Positions 37,241-47,955 of a stretch of 64,000 nt of DNA are shown here, one piece after another. This stretch comes from an uncultured Lachnospiraceae bacterium (GTDB taxonomy: Bacteria > Bacillota > Clostridia > Lachnospirales > Lachnospiraceae): the NCBI GenBank assembly GCA_947629565.1, contig CANREG010000005.1:1-64000 (forward strand), written 5' to 3'. Each line of letters begins with the position of its first letter. The first letter of the stretch is position 1. The notes beneath the pieces were generated by a model, which made no database searches, was not told the origin of the DNA, and saw only the letters and a list, made by a program, of their open reading frames with translations. Made by a program: the position numbers and the translations under genes.

Positions 37241-40200
37241 TTATTCAACTGATTTCAGGGATTCTGCCATGTCCACAGCCTCTAACTTTCTGGACATGAA
37301 CAGATTGACTAACTGATTAAAAAGCAGCGTCAGCACAATGCTGATGATGTAGCTTAACAAAGTAATATGCACATCAAATGCCACTGCATCAATGTTAATC
37401 TGTTTCATGACAAAATCATGAAGGCAGTATCCCAGACCAATGCCCACAAGGCTTCCCAACAGAGTCAGCGCCATATTTTCCCGGAACACATAGGAATGGG
37501 TTTCCTCTTTATAGAAGCCTAACACCTTTATGGTGGCAATCTCCCGTATCCGCTCTGTGATATTGATATTGTTCAGGTTGTAGATTACAATAAATGCCAG
37601 CAGCGCCGCGCAGATTACCACCAGAATCACCACATAATCCAGACTTTTCATCATATCGGACACATGCGTCTTAGAATCCTCGCTGATGGACACCGTCGTC
37701 ACGCTGTCCTGCTTCATAAACGCAGCCGCCGTCTCATGGATTTTGTCTTCCTCCACATTGACAAACATTTCATTAAAATCGGCCTCTTCCCCAAAGAGCG
37801 CCTCATAGGTTTCCGGTTCCATAACCACATAATGGTTAAAATAATTCTCAAAAATACCGGTAACCGTAACCTCGCCGCCCTTTAAGTCCGAATTTTGCAA
37901 GTGAATCGTGTCTCCCTCATGAATATCATAATTCTCTGCAATCTTAAAGGAAATGACAGCCTCGCCTTCCCCCGGAAAAGCAATGGCGTTTCCCGCTTTA
38001 TCGTGGAGATCAATATACTGTCCAAAGTCTTTTCTTTCCTTAGGAACCAAGAGATTGACATCCTTTGTCCTGCCTTCCGAATGAAGCTCCACGCTCTGCC
38101 CGCAGACAAGCAGGGAATCCGTTACCCCATCTGCTTCCACTGATTCTTCTTCCTCTAACCCTACTGCCAGGTCATAGACGAATATGGTATCAAACTGGGT
38201 ATTGGCAATTCCCGCAATGGAATCCCGGATGCCTAAACCCGTTACCAACAGGGCCGTACAGCCGCTGACGCCTACTATCATCATAAAAAGACGCTTTTTA
38301 TAGCGAAACAGGTACCGGATAGATACCTTATCTAAAAATTTCAGCCGGTTCCACAGCGGGGAAATCCGCTCTAAAAATACGCGTTTTCCGGTCTTCGGCG
38401 CCTTAGGCCGCATCAGCGCTGCCGCCATCTCCTGCAATTCACGGTAACAGGAAATAAAGGTCGCGCCTCCCGCGCATATGAGCGCCGCCAAAACAGACAT
38501 CAGCAGATACCCCGGCTTAAACAAATACCGCAGCGAACCCATATCATACATCATCTTATAGGCTGTCCAGATTACCATGGAAAATACCCAGGTTCCCGCA
38601 AAGTAACCAAGAACCGCCCCAAGCGCCGCCGCGCTGCCGGAATAGGTAATATATTTTCCGATAATGGCGCCATTAGAATACCCTAACGCCTTTAACACGC
38701 CAATCTGGGTGCGCTGTTCCTCCATCATTCTCGTCATGGTAGTCATGCAGACCAGCGCTGCCACCAGAAAGAAAAAAATGGGAAATACCCTCGACACGCC
38801 CTCAATAATACCCGCATCATTTTTAAAGCTCTCGTAACCGATATTGCTGCTCCTGCCTAACAGATAGGTATCCGGCTTTTCTATGTCCGCCACCTCTTTT
38901 TTTGCATCTGCAAGCTCTTTTTCCGCCTTCCCGATTTCCTCGTCAAATTCCCCGCGGGCGTCCTCATATTCCGCCTGCCCGTCTGCAAGTTCCTGCTCTG
39001 CGGTGACTAATTCCCTCTCCTTATCCGCAATCTGCCTTTTCGCCTTTTCTAACTCTTCCTTCCCCTCTTTGATCTGTAACGCCGCCTCATCCAGCTTCTT
39101 TTTCGCTTTGGCAAGTTCCTTTTCTCCCTTTGCAATCTCCTTGCCGGATTTGTCAAGCCGGGCTTTATTTGCCGCAAAGTCTGCTTCTGCGGCGCTAAGC
39201 GTAATCCCCGCCTCTGTAAGCCCGGCCCCTGTGGCGTCAAGAGTTGCCCGCCATCCGGCAAGCTCCTTCTCCTTTGCCTGTCTGTCCGCCTCGCTCAAAT
39301 ACGCCTTTCCTGCTTCATAAGCGGCCATGGCTTCTGCATACTGCTTCTCGCTTTCCTCATAGGCGGCCTTTCCGGAATCATATTCTGCTTTCTTTGTCTG
39401 ATACTCCGCATAACCGGTCTCGTAAGCCGAAAGCCCCGCCTGATAATCCGCCTTTCCCTTATCGAACTCCTTTTTATTTTTGCGGTATGCCTTAAGTCCT
39501 TCTTTATATTCCTTCTCGCTTTTTTCAAGCTTTTCTTCATTTTCCGCTATGGTCTTTTTTGCATTGCGGATCTGACGCTTTCCGTCTGCAAGCTGGCTTT
39601 TTCCATCCTCCAATTCCTTCAAAGCATCGGAAAGCTCCTGCTCTCCCTCGCTTTTGTTTTCATCTAATGTCTGCTGCGCATCGGCGATTTCCTCTCTGGC
39701 GTCGTTGTAAATGCGGTCATAGCGGCTATTCGCAGTCTGTTCGTTAAGCTGTTCCCATATATCCTCCTTCGCGGAAATCAGGTTGTCATATTTCTCGGAA
39801 TAAAGAGGCGTATTCTGGTCAAACATCACATAAATGCTGGTATCGTAATCCATATCAAAGGCTTCCGGCTTCAGATAGATGTAGCCGTCAATCATGCCGT
39901 CCCCCACAGAGGTTGCCCCTCGCTGGTAATAGATGTAAATCGGAGAGCGCACCAGTCCCACAATGGTATACGCCTGCACCTGAAAGGCATCTGTGGTCTC
40001 CTCTTCATTGGCGTCGGAAAGGGTGAGTGTTGTTCCAATGCTGTCCTTGGAAAAAGCGTGTTCATCCGCCAAACATTCCCCGGCATTTTCCGGCATCCGC
40101 CCGGCTGTCAGTTCCGGCACATTTACTTTTTCCGGAAGCTCCAGCGCACGGACTACCCACTCATTGCCGCCCTCTCCCATCATCAGCGCATCCATGCTCT

Positions 40201-40465
40201 TGCTGCCCTCGGACTGCCTCACGCCCTGTTCCTTCGACAGCATATCGGCGGCCTCCTCGTCAAAGCCCAGGGTAGAAATCATCTGATAGTCATACATCTC
40301 ATGATTGTCCAGATAATAATCCGCGCTGTCTAACATCAGCCGGTACGCCACCTTAAGCCCTGCAAAAAATCCGATTCCTAAAGCCACAATTAACAGCATG
40401 GCCATATATCTTCCAAAGCTGGTTTTTATTTCCCGAAAGGTTGATTTTATCATTCCCTTATTCAT
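37241..40465 (-). CDS. FtsX-like ABC transporter permease with long extracytoplasmic coiled coil
   Basis: TM ends, FtsX-like 'VFPIFFFLVAALVCMTTMTRMMEEQRTQIGVLKALGYS', long EKA-rich heptad region. Confidence 0.92.
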   Translation of the reverse strand: MNKGMIKSTFREIKTSFGRYMAMLLIVALGIGFFAGLKVAYRLMLDSADYYLDNHEMYDYQMISTLGFDEEAADMLSKEQGVRQSEGSKSMDALMMGEGGNEWVVRALELPEKVNVPELTAGRMPENAGECLADEHAFSKDSIGTTLTLSDANEEETTDAFQVQAYTIVGLVRSPIYIYYQRGATSVGDGMIDGYIYLKPEAFDMDYDTSIYVMFDQNTPLYSEKYDNLISAKEDIWEQLNEQTANSRYDRIYNDAREEIADAQQTLDENKSEGEQELSDALKELEDGKSQLADGKRQIRNAKKTIAENEEKLEKSEKEYKEGLKAYRKNKKEFDKGKADYQAGLSAYETGYAEYQTKKAEYDSGKAAYEESEKQYAEAMAAYEAGKAYLSEADRQAKEKELAGWRATLDATGAGLTEAGITLSAAEADFAANKARLDKSGKEIAKGEKELAKAKKKLDEAALQIKEGKEELEKAKRQIADKERELVTAEQELADGQAEYEDARGEFDEEIGKAEKELADAKKEVADIEKPDTYLLGRSSNIGYESFKNDAGIIEGVSRVFPIFFFLVAALVCMTTMTRMMEEQRTQIGVLKALGYSNGAIIGKYITYSGSAAALGAVLGYFAGTWVFSMVIWTAYKMMYDMGSLRYLFKPGYLLMSVLAALICAGGATFISCYRELQEMAAALMRPKAPKTGKRVFLERISPLWNRLKFLDKVSIRYLFRYKKRLFMMIVGVSGCTALLVTGLGIRDSIAGIANTQFDTIFVYDLAVGLEEEESVEADGVTDSLLVCGQSVELHSEGRTKDVNLLVPKERKDFGQYIDLHDKAGNAIAFPGEGEAVISFKIAENYDIHEGDTIHLQNSDLKGGEVTVTGIFENYFNHYVVMEPETYEALFGEEADFNEMFVNVEEDKIHETAAAFMKQDSVTTVSISEDSKTHVSDMMKSLDYVVILVVICAALLAFIVIYNLNNINITERIREIATIKVLGFYKEETHSYVFRENMALTLLGSLVGIGLGYCLHDFVMKQINIDAVAFDVHITLLSYIISIVLTLLFNQLVNLFMSRKLEAVDMAESLKSVE

Positions 40466-40469
40466 CACA

Positions 40470-41174
40470 TCACCATTCAAGTTCTTCCACATCCACTGTG
40501 TGTTCATTTTTTCGGATACTGTCAATCTGCCCGCTCTTTACCGTTATGACTCTGTCCGCCATTCCTGTCAACGCTTGGTTATGGGTAATGACGACCACTG
40601 TAGTACCGGTCTGTCGGCAGGTATCCTGCAACAGCTTAAGCACTGCCTTTCCTGTCTTGTAATCTAAGGCTCCCGTAGGCTCGTCACAGAGAAGCAGCTT
40701 GGGATTCTTAGCCAGGGCCCTGGCAATGGCAACCCTTTGCTGCTCACCGCCGGATAGCTGCGCCGGAAAATTGGACATTCTCTCAGAAAGTCCCACCTTA
40801 TCAAGCACCTCTCTGGCGTCCAACGGATTTTTACAAATCTGGGAAGCTAACTCCACATTTTCCAGCGCCGTTAAATTGCCAATCAGATTATAAAACTGAA
40901 ACACAAATCCCACATCATACCTTCTATAAGTGGTAAGCTCCTTTTTATTCAGGCTGGATATTTGTTTGCCATCTAACCATACCTCGCCCTCTGTCAGCGT
41001 GTCCATTCCACCCAGAATATTCAGTATGGTCGTCTTTCCGGCTCCGGAAGCGCCTACAATAATCGTAAATTCCCCTTTTTCCAGAGAAAAATTCACACCG
41101 GAAAGCGCATGGATTTCCACTTCCCCGGTGTGATAGCATTTACTGACATTTTTAAACTCTACAAAAGAAACCAT
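40470..41174 (-). CDS. ABC transporter ATP-binding protein (LolD/MacB type)
   Basis: Walker A 'GASGAGKTT', signature '[15 protein letters not shown]', Walker B '[12 protein letters not shown]'. Confidence 0.95.
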   Translation of the reverse strand: MVSFVEFKNVSKCYHTGEVEIHALSGVNFSLEKGEFTIIVGASGAGKTTILNILGGMDTLTEGEVWLDGKQISSLNKKELTTYRRYDVGFVFQFYNLIGNLTALENVELASQICKNPLDAREVLDKVGLSERMSNFPAQLSGGEQQRVAIARALAKNPKLLLCDEPTGALDYKTGKAVLKLLQDTCRQTGTTVVVITHNQALTGMADRVITVKSGQIDSIRKNEHTVDVEELEW

Positions 41175-41240
41175 TTTTGTTCCCCTTTTACATCTTTTAT
41201 GCGTAATTGCAAATTTTAGGCTTTTATATAATTTTACAAA

Positions 41241-41361
41241 CGAAACAATACCATCGCAGGCACGCTCCCGCTACCCTCGCCACGCAACGGTACATAAGGC
41301 GCTGCTGCGCACCGCCTAAGTACCGGCGGGCTCGCAGTGCCTGCGTATGGTAATTGTTTCG
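41241..41361. repeat. Palindromic intergenic repeat element, copy 2 (inverted relative to copy 1)
   Basis: Arms CGAAACAATACCAT..GCAGGCA / TGCCTGCGTATGGTAATTGTTTCG; reverse-complement core closely matches copy 1. Confidence 0.75.
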
Positions 41362-41466
41362 TTCATATAATGCGATATTGACTTTAGTAATGGTATCAGA
41401 GCTGCTAAATCTGCTGTAATTGTTTCATTCATATAATACGATATTGTTTTCTACAGGTTTTTGCAA

Positions 41467-42612
41467 TCAGGTCTTATTTTCCTGGTTTGCAACCGCTATC
41501 TTTTTCTTCTTGCGGCGTTCCATGTCCATCTCTACAAGGGTGTATATTACCGCGGTAAAGGGAATCCCCAAAAACATACCGATTACACCGTTAAATTCAC
41601 CGCCGATGATAATGGCTGCAAATATTAAAATGGACGGAATCCCTATGGCGTTGCCCACAACATGGGGATAAATCAGACGGTTGTCAACCTGCTGCAAAAT
41701 CAGGAACATCACAATAAAGGTAAGCGCCTGCACAGGCGATTCCATAACCAGCAGGATTGCCCCGACTGCTCCGCCGAAAAATGCGCCCACCACAGGAACT
41801 AAAGCGGTCACTGCCACAATCACGCCGATTAATACCGGATAGGGCATTCCGGCAACGCCCATGGAAAAGGCTACCAGTCCGCCTAATATTACGGCGTCTA
41901 AGCACTGGCCGGAAATAAAGCTGGCATAGGTCTCATAGATGATGTGTCCGATTTTCTCAAGCTCTGCCGCCACATTATCAGGGAAATAAGACTCCATAAA
42001 GCGGCGTATCCAGACTAGAATCGCCTCTTTCTTTGCCAGAATATAAAAGGCAAAGAACAAACCGATAAAAAATTTGGCAAAGACAGAGACCACGCTTCCG
42101 ACCACATTGCCGCTGGCCTTAATCGCGCCCATAACCGACTCGTTTTCTATCAGACCGAACATATCATTGACAATGTCTTCATCTATCTTAAAATTCTGTA
42201 CCGTGTCAATTAAATCCTTGGAAATTCCGAAATTCTTTTCTAAAAATGCACCAGTCGTATCTAAGGCATGCGGAACCCTTGCCGCAATCTGCTTCACGCT
42301 GTCCACAATTCCCGGTATCACATTAAAGCACACAATGGTAATCATTCCCGCTAAAATCAACACCGATATGATAATGGATACGGTCCGCCGGATTACCTGA
42401 TTTTCAAAAATCCCCTTCGTCATATACTGCTCCAGCTTAACCACAATCAGGTTAATGACAAAGGCGATTACCACCCCGTATAATAAAGGTGATATTGCTT
42501 TATAGCAGGCGAGCGCTATGCTCTTAATCAGCGACAAATGCTCTACCGCCACATAGAAAATCACAATCAAAAATCCGCATTTTAATATTGCCTTATCCCG
42601 CTCCCGAATCAT
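41467..42612 (-). CDS. AI-2E family transporter
   Basis: Polytopic; 'GVAGMPYPVLIGVIVAVTALVPVVGAFFG', 'VVGNAIGIPSILIFAAIIIGGEFNGVIGMFLGIP'. Confidence 0.9.
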   Translation of the reverse strand: MIRERDKAILKCGFLIVIFYVAVEHLSLIKSIALACYKAISPLLYGVVIAFVINLIVVKLEQYMTKGIFENQVIRRTVSIIISVLILAGMITIVCFNVIPGIVDSVKQIAARVPHALDTTGAFLEKNFGISKDLIDTVQNFKIDEDIVNDMFGLIENESVMGAIKASGNVVGSVVSVFAKFFIGLFFAFYILAKKEAILVWIRRFMESYFPDNVAAELEKIGHIIYETYASFISGQCLDAVILGGLVAFSMGVAGMPYPVLIGVIVAVTALVPVVGAFFGGAVGAILLVMESPVQALTFIVMFLILQQVDNRLIYPHVVGNAIGIPSILIFAAIIIGGEFNGVIGMFLGIPFTAVIYTLVEMDMERRKKKKIAVANQENKT

Positions 42613-42653
42613 TCCCTCACCTGATTTCTACTATACTACAAACCGGATTTCTC

Positions 42654-43256
42654 CTATAAAGGCTGAAAATCCTCCGCTCCATGCTTACAAATCGGGCAGA
42701 CAAAATCCGCCGGCAGAGTATCTCCCTCATAGATATAGCCACAGATTGTACAGACAAAGCCTTTCTTCTTTTCCTCTGTTCCCGGCGCCTTCTTAATGTT
42801 GGCATGATAGTAGGCGTAGGTAGCCGAAGGCTTATCCGACAATATTTCGCCGCCGGTCACATCTGCAATGAATAATGTATGGGTGCCCAAATCCACTGTA
42901 TCAACTACCTTGCCGGAAATATACCCGTTACACTCCTTTGTAAGGTAAGCGACGCCATTCTGCGCCCTGCTGTATTCATAATCCGCAAACTTATCCGTAT
43001 CCCGTCCGCTCTGAAACCCAAAATGCTGGAATGTGGCAAAGGTAGCGCTCTCATCTAATATGGAGAGATTGAATTCCTTCGTCTTCATCACCATATCATG
43101 GGTATAGTTATCCTTATTCACAGTGATAATAATCCGGTTAGGAGATGTAGTAACCTGGGCGCCGGTATTGATAATACACCCGTTATCTTTATCTCCGTCC
43201 TTCGCTGTCAGTACAAACAAACCATAGCTTAACTTGTTCATCACCTTGCTGTCCAT
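42654..43256 (-). CDS. Flavin reductase-like protein with C-terminal rubredoxin-like domain
   Basis: Flavin reductase N-terminus; 'FVCTICGYIYEG...FVCPICKHGAEDF' rubredoxin. Confidence 0.93.
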   Translation of the reverse strand: MDSKVMNKLSYGLFVLTAKDGDKDNGCIINTGAQVTTSPNRIIITVNKDNYTHDMVMKTKEFNLSILDESATFATFQHFGFQSGRDTDKFADYEYSRAQNGVAYLTKECNGYISGKVVDTVDLGTHTLFIADVTGGEILSDKPSATYAYYHANIKKAPGTEEKKKGFVCTICGYIYEGDTLPADFVCPICKHGAEDFQPL

Positions 43257-43290
43257 CTCTCTACCTCCTTTTATATAACCGCTCAACAAA

Positions 43291-44679
43291 TTATTCCCTC
43301 TCAGCCATTGGAATATAAGGCTGCTGTTTCTTTACCGCCTTATAGGCCGGACGGATAATCTTACCCTGGTTAATCAGCTCCTCAATGCGGTGCGCGCTCC
43401 AGCCTGCCATTCTGGCAACGGCAAACAGCGGGGTAAACAGTTCCACCGGCAGTCCCAACATCTGATACACAAAGCCGGAATAGAAATCCACATTGGCGCT
43501 TACGCCCTTATAAATCCTGCGCTCCTCTGCAATAACCTCCGGCGCTAACCGCTCCACATTGGAATAAAGCCGGTATTCCTTCTCGTAACCCTTTTCCACG
43601 GAAAGCTTCTCCACAAAGCCCTTAAACACCTTGGCTCTGGGGTCGGAAATGGAATAGACCGCATGTCCCATACCATAGATTAAGCCTGCCCTGTCAAACG
43701 CCTCTTTATTCAACAGCTTCTTGAGATAAGCCTTAATCTGCTCATCATCATCCCAGTCCTTTACCTGTTCTTTCATGTCTGCAAACATCTTAGTCACCTT
43801 GATGTTGGCGCCGCCATGCTTCGGTCCTTTGAGGGAGCCTAGGGAAGCCGCCATGGAAGAATAGGTGTCCGTTCCGGAAGAACTTACAACATGGGTGGTA
43901 AAGGTGGAATTATTACCGCCGCCATGCTCTGCATGAAGAACTAACGCCAAATCTAAGATTCTTGCCTCTAACTCCGAATATTTGCTGTCCGGCCTTAAGA
44001 GATACAGAATATTCTCCGCCGTAGACAGCTGAGGCTGAGGCGTATGTATGTATAAGCTGTTGCCATCGTGATAATGGCTGTAGGCCTGGTATCCGTATAC
44101 GGACAGCAGCGGAACTACTGAAATTAATTGCAGGCACTGGCGCAGCACATTGGGAATCGATGTGTCATCTGCTTTTTCATCATAGGCATACAAAGTCAAT
44201 ATACTTCTCTGAAGGGTATTCATCATATCCTTGCTGGGCGCTTTTAAGATAATATCCCTGACAAAATGCGTCGGCAGGGAGGACCTGTAATCCGCTAATA
44301 TCTTTGTAATCTTGGCAAGTTCATCCTCATTGGGCAGCTTTCCGAACAGGAGCAGATACACCGTCTCCTCATAGCCAAACCGTTTCTCCTTGATAAATCC
44401 TGCCACTATATCCTCTACATCCACACCCTGATAATACAGCTTACCGTCGCATGGAATCATATCATTGTCTTCCACAATATATGACTGAATCCTGGAGACA
44501 TCCGTAAGGCCCGTAAGCACGCCCTTACCATTGATATCTCTAAGACCCCTCTTTACTTCATATTTGGTAAACAGTTCCGGATCAATATAGAGATTCTCCA
44601 TGCATAATTCTGACAATCCCTGTATCTCCTCTGTAATCATTGAATATGAATTAATCTTCTCCATGTGGTTATCGTTCAC
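43291..44679 (-). CDS. Citrate/2-methylcitrate synthase
   Basis: 'LHAEHGGGNNSTFTTHVVSSSGTDTYSSMAASLGSLKGPKHGGAN', 'GMGHAVY'. Confidence 0.95.
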   Translation of the reverse strand: MNDNHMEKINSYSMITEEIQGLSELCMENLYIDPELFTKYEVKRGLRDINGKGVLTGLTDVSRIQSYIVEDNDMIPCDGKLYYQGVDVEDIVAGFIKEKRFGYEETVYLLLFGKLPNEDELAKITKILADYRSSLPTHFVRDIILKAPSKDMMNTLQRSILTLYAYDEKADDTSIPNVLRQCLQLISVVPLLSVYGYQAYSHYHDGNSLYIHTPQPQLSTAENILYLLRPDSKYSELEARILDLALVLHAEHGGGNNSTFTTHVVSSSGTDTYSSMAASLGSLKGPKHGGANIKVTKMFADMKEQVKDWDDDEQIKAYLKKLLNKEAFDRAGLIYGMGHAVYSISDPRAKVFKGFVEKLSVEKGYEKEYRLYSNVERLAPEVIAEERRIYKGVSANVDFYSGFVYQMLGLPVELFTPLFAVARMAGWSAHRIEELINQGKIIRPAYKAVKKQQPYIPMAERE

Positions 44680-44783
44680 TCAATCACCCTTTCTTTTCTA
44701 ATAACAATTATACTCCAGATGATAGTATAACATAAAATACCTTTTTCACATAGTAAATTTTTCATTCTTCACGAAAAATTAAC

Positions 44784-44822
44784 AAAAGACCTGCCCCAGT
44801 TCTGCGCTGAAACAGGCCTTTT
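44784..44822 (-). terminator. Terminator downstream of purB
   Basis: Minus-strand AAAAGGCCTG...CAGGTCTTTT hairpin followed by a T-rich tract. Confidence 0.65.
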
Positions 44823-44847
44823 CCTTTGTATCGATTGAATTTATCTC

Positions 44848-46296
44848 TTATACGGTAATCTCTGCCGTCATGCCCAGAAGGTCGCTGTTTGCGGCAAGCA
44901 CAGGTTTAACCACCTCTGTGATAAACTCCTCTGTCTGCTGCGGCGCCCTTCCCACAAAATTCTTCGGCTCTAACAATTCCACAATCATTTCCTTTGTCAT
45001 GCCAAAGGCCGGATCGCCTGCGATACGGTCAACCAAGTCATTTTCTTTGCCCTCCTGCTTGACTACTGCGCCGGCAGCCATCGAATGTTCCCGAATCCGC
45101 TCGTGAAGCTCCTGGCGGTCACCGCCCCGCTTTACTGCGTCCATCATAATATTCTCTGTCGCCATAAACGGAATCTCCTTCATGAACCGCTGATAGATAA
45201 CCTTGTCATATACCACCAACCCGTCCACTACATTTAAATATAAATCCAAAATCCCGTCCACTGCAAGAAATGCCTCCGGAATGGAAATGCGCTTGTTCGC
45301 GGAGTCGTCCAGCGTCCGTTCAAACCACTGGGTTGCCGCTGTAATCGCCGGATTTAACGCATCCGCCATAACATAATTGGCAAGAGAGGCAATCCGTTCA
45401 GACCGCATGGGGTTCCGCTTGTAAGCCATGGCGGAGGAACCGATCTGGTTCTTTTCAAAAGGTTCCTCAATCTCCTTTAAATGCTGGAGCAGACGGATAT
45501 CGTTGGAGAACTTATGAGCGCTTTGCGCAATGCCGCTTAACACATTCAGCACCCTTGTGTCCACCTTCCGGGAATAGGTCTGTCCGGAGACGGGATAGCA
45601 CTCCTTAAATCCCATCTTCTCGGCAATCATGCCGTCAATCTTTCTCACCGTATCGTGGTCCCCGTCAAACAGTTCCATAAAGCTGGCCTGGGTTCCTGTC
45701 GTCCCCTTACAGCCTAAGAGCTTCTGCTGGCTGATCATATATTCCAAATCGGACAAATCCAGCATTAAATCCTCTAACCAGAGGGTTGCCCGCTTTCCTA
45801 CGGTAGTGGGCTGCGCTGGCTGGAAATGCGTAAAGGCAAGGGTTGGCAAGTCCTTATATTTCATCGCAAATTGGGAAAGCTCATTGATGACATTCAACAG
45901 CTTCTTACGGACTAATTTCATCGCTTCGGTCATAATGATTACATCCGTATTGTCCCCTACATAGCAGCTGGTCGCGCCTAAATGTATAATGCCCGCCGCC
46001 GCCGGACACTGCTTGCCGTAGGCGTAGACATGGCTCATCACATCATGACGCACCTGTTTTTCCCGTTTTCTCGCCACATCATAATTAATATCGTTCTGAA
46101 AAGCCTTCAGTTCTTCAATCTGTTCCTCCGTAATGACCGGCTTGCCGTTTTCTGACAATCCCAACTCATGCTCCGTCTCCGCTAATGCAATCCACAGCTT
46201 TCTCCATGTCTTAAACTTCATATCCGGTGAGAAAATATACTGCATCTCCCGGCTGGCATACCTCTCTGACAATGGGCTTACATACTTATCCTTCAT
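44848..46296 (-). CDS. purB: Adenylosuccinate lyase
   Basis: 'GSSAMAYKRNPMRSERI' fumarase/ASL signature; adjacent to purF. Confidence 0.95.
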   Translation of the reverse strand: MKDKYVSPLSERYASREMQYIFSPDMKFKTWRKLWIALAETEHELGLSENGKPVITEEQIEELKAFQNDINYDVARKREKQVRHDVMSHVYAYGKQCPAAAGIIHLGATSCYVGDNTDVIIMTEAMKLVRKKLLNVINELSQFAMKYKDLPTLAFTHFQPAQPTTVGKRATLWLEDLMLDLSDLEYMISQQKLLGCKGTTGTQASFMELFDGDHDTVRKIDGMIAEKMGFKECYPVSGQTYSRKVDTRVLNVLSGIAQSAHKFSNDIRLLQHLKEIEEPFEKNQIGSSAMAYKRNPMRSERIASLANYVMADALNPAITAATQWFERTLDDSANKRISIPEAFLAVDGILDLYLNVVDGLVVYDKVIYQRFMKEIPFMATENIMMDAVKRGGDRQELHERIREHSMAAGAVVKQEGKENDLVDRIAGDPAFGMTKEMIVELLEPKNFVGRAPQQTEEFITEVVKPVLAANSDLLGMTAEITV

Positions 46297-46309
46297 ACTT
46301 CCTCCTCAT

Positions 46310-47779
46310 CTATATCCTTTTCTTCCTGTTCTCTCTTACGGTGGCGTCATGCTCCCCCCGTATGTCCTCCTTCGGCGGCTCTAACGGATAATTGCCGCTA
46401 AAGCAGCCGTCGCAGTACTGCCTTCCGGCAGACAGCTCCTTAAGCCGTTCCAACCTTAAATAGCCTAACGAATCCGCTCCTAATATCTCCCGGATTTCCT
46501 CCGTGGTGCGGTTGTGGGCAATCAACTGATCCTCACTGGGTATATCGGTTCCGAAATAACAGGGGTGCAAAAAAGGCGGCGACGAAATCCGCACATGCAC
46601 TTCCGTAGCCCCTGCTTCCTTTAACATGCTGACAATCCGGTCGGAGGTGGTTCCCCGGACAATGGAATCGTCAATCATAATCACCCGCTTGCCCTTAACG
46701 GCGTCCTTTAACACATTCAGCTTTACCTGTACGCTGGACTCCCGCTGGCTCTGCTTGGGCTTAATAAATGTTCTTCCCACATAGCTGTTCTTGACAAACG
46801 CCGTTCCATAGGGAATCCCTGATTCCAGGGAATAGCCTAACGCCGCCGCATTGCCGGACTCCGGCACGCCCACCACCAAATCCGCCTCCACAGGCGAGTC
46901 CTTGGCAAGACATCTTCCCGCAATAATCCTTGACTCATAGACGCTCATTTTATCAAAAACGCTGTCCGGTCTCGCAAAATAGATATATTCAAAAATGCAT
47001 CTCGCATGTTTGTCCTGGCACATATCCCTATAGGATACAAGACCATTTTCCGGCGATATGGCTACCATCTCTCCCGGCTCCACATCCCGCACAAACTCCG
47101 CCCCGATAGTGTCTAATGCGCAGCTTTCGGAAGCCAGTATGTAGGTATTGTTCCGCCTGCCAATGCAAAGAGGACGGAACCCGAATGGATCTCTTGCCCC
47201 AATCAGCTTTCGTGGACTCATAATAATCAAAGAGTAGGAACCCTTTACCTTCTTGAGCGCCTGCAATACCGCCTGTTCCACATTGGGGGCCTTCACCCGC
47301 TCCCTGGCAATGTGATAGGCAATGACCTCCGAGTCAATGGTGGTCTGAAAAATCGCCCCGTTAAGCTCTAACTCCCGCCGAAGCTCCGGCGCATTAACCA
47401 GATTGCCGTTATGGGCCAGTCCCAAAGTTCCCTTTACATAGTTTAAAACCAACGGCTGGGCGTTCTCTCTGGTGGAAGCGCCCGCGGTAGAATAGCGGAC
47501 ATGGCCTACCCCGATGTTGCCCTTTAGCTTGTCTAAATCCTCCGGCGTGAACACCTCATTGACGAGCCCCATGCCCTTAGCGGAAAGCACCTTTCCCTTC
47601 GGTCCCTCCGTATCCGACACTGCAATCCCGCAGCTCTCCTGGCCCCTATGCTGCAAGGCAAACAGTCCGTAATAAATGGAAGCCGCCACATCACCGCCGT
47701 CAAAATCATAAATACCGAAAACCCCGCACTCCTCATGGAGCGCATCTTCATCAAAGCTGTAATCCATAATATCGCTCAT
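46310..47779 (-). CDS. purF: Amidophosphoribosyltransferase
   Basis: 'EECGVFGIYDFDGG', 'LQHRGQESCGIAV', 'HNGNLVNA', 'MIDDSIVRGTTS'. Confidence 0.97.
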   Translation of the reverse strand: MSDIMDYSFDEDALHEECGVFGIYDFDGGDVAASIYYGLFALQHRGQESCGIAVSDTEGPKGKVLSAKGMGLVNEVFTPEDLDKLKGNIGVGHVRYSTAGASTRENAQPLVLNYVKGTLGLAHNGNLVNAPELRRELELNGAIFQTTIDSEVIAYHIARERVKAPNVEQAVLQALKKVKGSYSLIIMSPRKLIGARDPFGFRPLCIGRRNNTYILASESCALDTIGAEFVRDVEPGEMVAISPENGLVSYRDMCQDKHARCIFEYIYFARPDSVFDKMSVYESRIIAGRCLAKDSPVEADLVVGVPESGNAAALGYSLESGIPYGTAFVKNSYVGRTFIKPKQSQRESSVQVKLNVLKDAVKGKRVIMIDDSIVRGTTSDRIVSMLKEAGATEVHVRISSPPFLHPCYFGTDIPSEDQLIAHNRTTEEIREILGADSLGYLRLERLKELSAGRQYCDGCFSGNYPLEPPKEDIRGEHDATVRENRKKRI

Positions 47780-47955
47780 GTAAAAGTCTCCTACTATTTA
47801 TCACTTGTCAATATGCTCTCTGAATCACATCAGATACCGGCTTTTATGTTATCCTTTTTTCATAAAACTGTCAATGGATATCGGATTTTATTTGTTATTT
47901 TTATTGTTTTATGCTACAATGCTTTATAATATAATGTATGCGGAGGAGATATGCC

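Noticed and set aside
38883-39320. Ser/Ala-rich plus-strand ORFs across 38.8-40.3 kb
   Set aside because: Antisense shadow of the Lys/Glu-rich coiled coil of the FtsX-type permease; no SD or homology.
37241-40465. Very long coiled coil in the ABC permease as a novel feature
   Set aside because: FtsX-like permeases with long extracytoplasmic coiled coils are common in Clostridia; annotated but not treated as novel.
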